From CALAED01 sp937891035 (GTDB lineage Bacteria > Actinomycetota > Actinomycetes > Streptosporangiales > Streptosporangiaceae), in the NCBI GenBank assembly GCA_035642125.1, contig DASQSZ010000134.1:1-29343 (forward strand): a stretch of DNA of 29,343 nucleotides, read 5' to 3'. The notes under the pieces were generated by a model. The model did no database searches and had not been told where the DNA came from. It saw only the letters and a list, made by a program, of their open reading frames with translations. Below, piece after piece: positions 28,145-29,343 of the stretch (position 1 is its first letter; each line of letters begins with the position of its first letter). The translations under genes were made by a program, and so were the position numbers.

Positions 28145-29095
28145 TCACTTCTCCGAAACGGGTTGGGTGAGCCGGGCCGGCGGAGTGAATACCACGTCCT
28201 CTTCCACGGTCGTGGTGGTTCGGACGTCGGCGTATCCGAGCTCGGCGAGGCGGTCGAGCAATTGCTCCACGAGGATTTCGGGTGCGCTGGCGCCGGAGCT
28301 GACCCCGACGGTGGAGACGCCGGCGAGCCAGGTCTCGTCCAGTTCGGTGACATCGGGAACGAGATAGGCGGGCGTCCCGCTGTTTTTCGCGACCTCGACC
28401 ATGCGAATGGAGTTGCTCGAGTTGCGGGACCCGACGATCAGGATGAGATCCGAGTCGGGCGCGATTTCCTTGACCGCGTTCTGCCGGTTCTGGCTGGCGT
28501 AACAAATGTCGCTGCCGGGGGGGCCGCTGAGGTTGTGAAAGCGGCGCCGCAGCACGGCGACAATGTCGCGGGTGTCGTCGATGGACAGGGTCGTCTGGGT
28601 GAGGTAGGAGAGCTCGGCGTCCGGCGGCAGGTCCACCCGCTCGGCGTCCTCGACGCTCTCGATGATGATCGTGCGGTCGGGAGCCTCGCCGTAGGTGCCT
28701 TCGATCTCTTCGTGGTTGGCGTGCCCGATGAGCAGCAGGGTGCGCCCGGCCTTGGCAAACCGCACCGCCTCTTGGTGCACCTTGGAAACGAGCGGGCAGG
28801 TCGCGTCGATCACGTCGAGGTCGCGGCTCTTGGCGCTGGCGCGGACCTCCGGTGAGACCCCGTGCGCCGAGAACACGCATACCGCGCCGTGCGGCACTTC
28901 CTTTTCGCTGTCCACGAATATCGCGCCCCGCCGCCGCAGCTGGTCCACCACATAGTGGTTGTGCACGATCTCCTTGCGGACGTACACCGGTGGTCCATAT
29001 CGCTCGAGCGCAAGCTCGATAATGGCGATTGCTCGGCGGACGCCGGCGCAGAAGCTGCGTGGCTCGGCCAAGACGACCCGTTTTGTGGCTTGCAT
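28145..29095 (-). CDS. ispH: 4-hydroxy-3-methylbut-2-enyl diphosphate reductase
   Basis: This 316-residue IspH (LytB) makes IPP and DMAPP from HMBPP, the last MEP step. The three [4Fe-4S] ligands are present: C16 in RSFCAGV, C100 in DATCPLVSKVH and C198 in DICYASQNRQ. Active-site residues H45 (VHNHYVV), H78 (SAHGVSP), H128 and E131 (GHANHEEIEGT), the TQTT motif and SRNSSNS substrate loop are also seen, so it should be functional. The ATG at 29095 has GGAG 6 bases upstream. It is the first gene of the operon, and the region to its right holds two inverted repeats. Electrons would come from ferredoxin or flavodoxin. Confidence 0.97.
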   Translation of the reverse strand: MQATKRVVLAEPRSFCAGVRRAIAIIELALERYGPPVYVRKEIVHNHYVVDQLRRRGAIFVDSEKEVPHGAVCVFSAHGVSPEVRASAKSRDLDVIDATCPLVSKVHQEAVRFAKAGRTLLLIGHANHEEIEGTYGEAPDRTIIIESVEDAERVDLPPDAELSYLTQTTLSIDDTRDIVAVLRRRFHNLSGPPGSDICYASQNRQNAVKEIAPDSDLILIVGSRNSSNSIRMVEVAKNSGTPAYLVPDVTELDETWLAGVSTVGVSSGASAPEILVEQLLDRLAELGYADVRTTTTVEEDVVFTPPARLTQPVSEK

Positions 29096-29120
29096 CAGCG
29101 CTCCGGATTCATTTGCTCGT

Positions 29121-29145
29121 TCGCTATGGATTCGACCATAAGCGA
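29121..29145. promoter_or_regulatory. Imperfect inverted repeat in the ispH leader
   Basis: TCGCTATGG and CCATAAGCGA, arms differing by one inserted base, surround a 6-base centre, 26 bases before the ispH start. It could be an operator or a leader hairpin controlling the operon. Confidence 0.4.
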
Positions 29146-29224
29146 GCCTGGGAGCCTGACCGCTTCCCTTTCAACTCAAGAGCGGCTTGTTAGCACGAAG
29201 TAATCATCGGCGTCGACGGCGCAT

Positions 29225-29236
29225 TGTCATATGACA
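29225..29236. promoter_or_regulatory. Perfect 12-base palindrome upstream of ispH
   Basis: TGTCATATGACA is fully self-complementary and AT-rich in a GC-rich setting, about 130 bases upstream of the ispH start. This is typical of a binding site for a dimeric regulator. The regulator is not identified, and no clear promoter is seen beside it. Confidence 0.45.
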
Positions 29237-29300
29237 CAGCCGAACCTTGCTATGGGTTGGTCACCTCGTTTGCCCCTGCCGGCGGGCGCGACGACTTGTC

Positions 29301-29328
29301 CGCGCGCGCGCCCGCGCCCGCGCCCGCG
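29301..29328 (+). repeat. CG-dinucleotide run and three CCCGCG repeats
   Basis: Five CG dinucleotides (29301-29310) are followed by three CCCGCG hexamers (29311-29328). It is a low-complexity tract near the window edge without evident function. Confidence 0.8.
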
Positions 29329-29343
29329 CACGGGCGGTGCGGA

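Noticed and set aside
28143..28880. Apparent fusion of extra sequence to the polyprenyl synthase
   Set aside because: The extra frame is the shadow of ispH; the true ATG with a ribosome-binding site is at 28142.
29301..29328. CRISPR-like or direct-repeat array
   Set aside because: Simple hexamer repetition without spacers.

Overview
The window is high-GC DNA with codon use and gene families typical of a filamentous actinomycete. The Sdh1-type succinate dehydrogenase, the large STAND-LuxR regulator, the DUF3072 protein and the style of the dxs and ispG proteins fit the Streptosporangiales or a relative. That placement is an inference from protein style, not from a search.

Left part (1-8.0 kb) is a mosaic of unrelated genes. 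It starts with the tail of a NarL-type sensor kinase translationally coupled to its response regulator. A complete 1184-bp IS630-family element follows, flanked by TA dinucleotides, and sits directly in front of a small conserved hypothetical gene. Next come a membrane-anchored protein with a DeoR-type sugar-phosphate sensor domain, a DUF3072 gene, an acyl-CoA synthetase, and, convergent to it, an AAA ATPase fused to a PD-(D/E)XK nuclease-like domain.

Middle part (8.4-14.4 kb) holds a three-gene succinate dehydrogenase operon (membrane subunit, flavoprotein, iron-sulfur protein) on the + strand. It converges on an 826-residue STAND-LuxR regulator. A strong hairpin that spans the regulator's stop codon separates the two.

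Right part (14.5-29.1 kb) is a single right-to-left run of twelve genes with gaps of at most 30 bases and several ATGA overlaps. In order of transcription: ispH, a polyprenyl diphosphate synthase (GGPP-like), a Gfo/Idh/MocA oxidoreductase, a sugar-phosphate isomerase/epimerase-like TIM barrel, an M20 metallo-hydrolase, an Ldh2-family dehydrogenase, a second Gfo/Idh/MocA protein, a small protein of unknown function, dxs, ispG, a NasA-like molybdopterin oxidoreductase, and a NAD(P)H/FAD reductase with a BFD-type [2Fe-2S] domain.

The operon supplies the first (Dxs) and last two (IspG, IspH) steps of the MEP pathway plus a chain-elongating prenyltransferase. It does not carry dxr, ispD, ispE or ispF, so it looks like a precursor-boosting set for a specialised isoprenoid product rather than the housekeeping pathway. 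The five-enzyme block plus the unknown protein in its centre resembles a route to a modified sugar, cyclitol or amino acid. I do not recognise the product. No terpene cyclase, glycosyltransferase or P450 is in the window; they may lie beyond the right edge.
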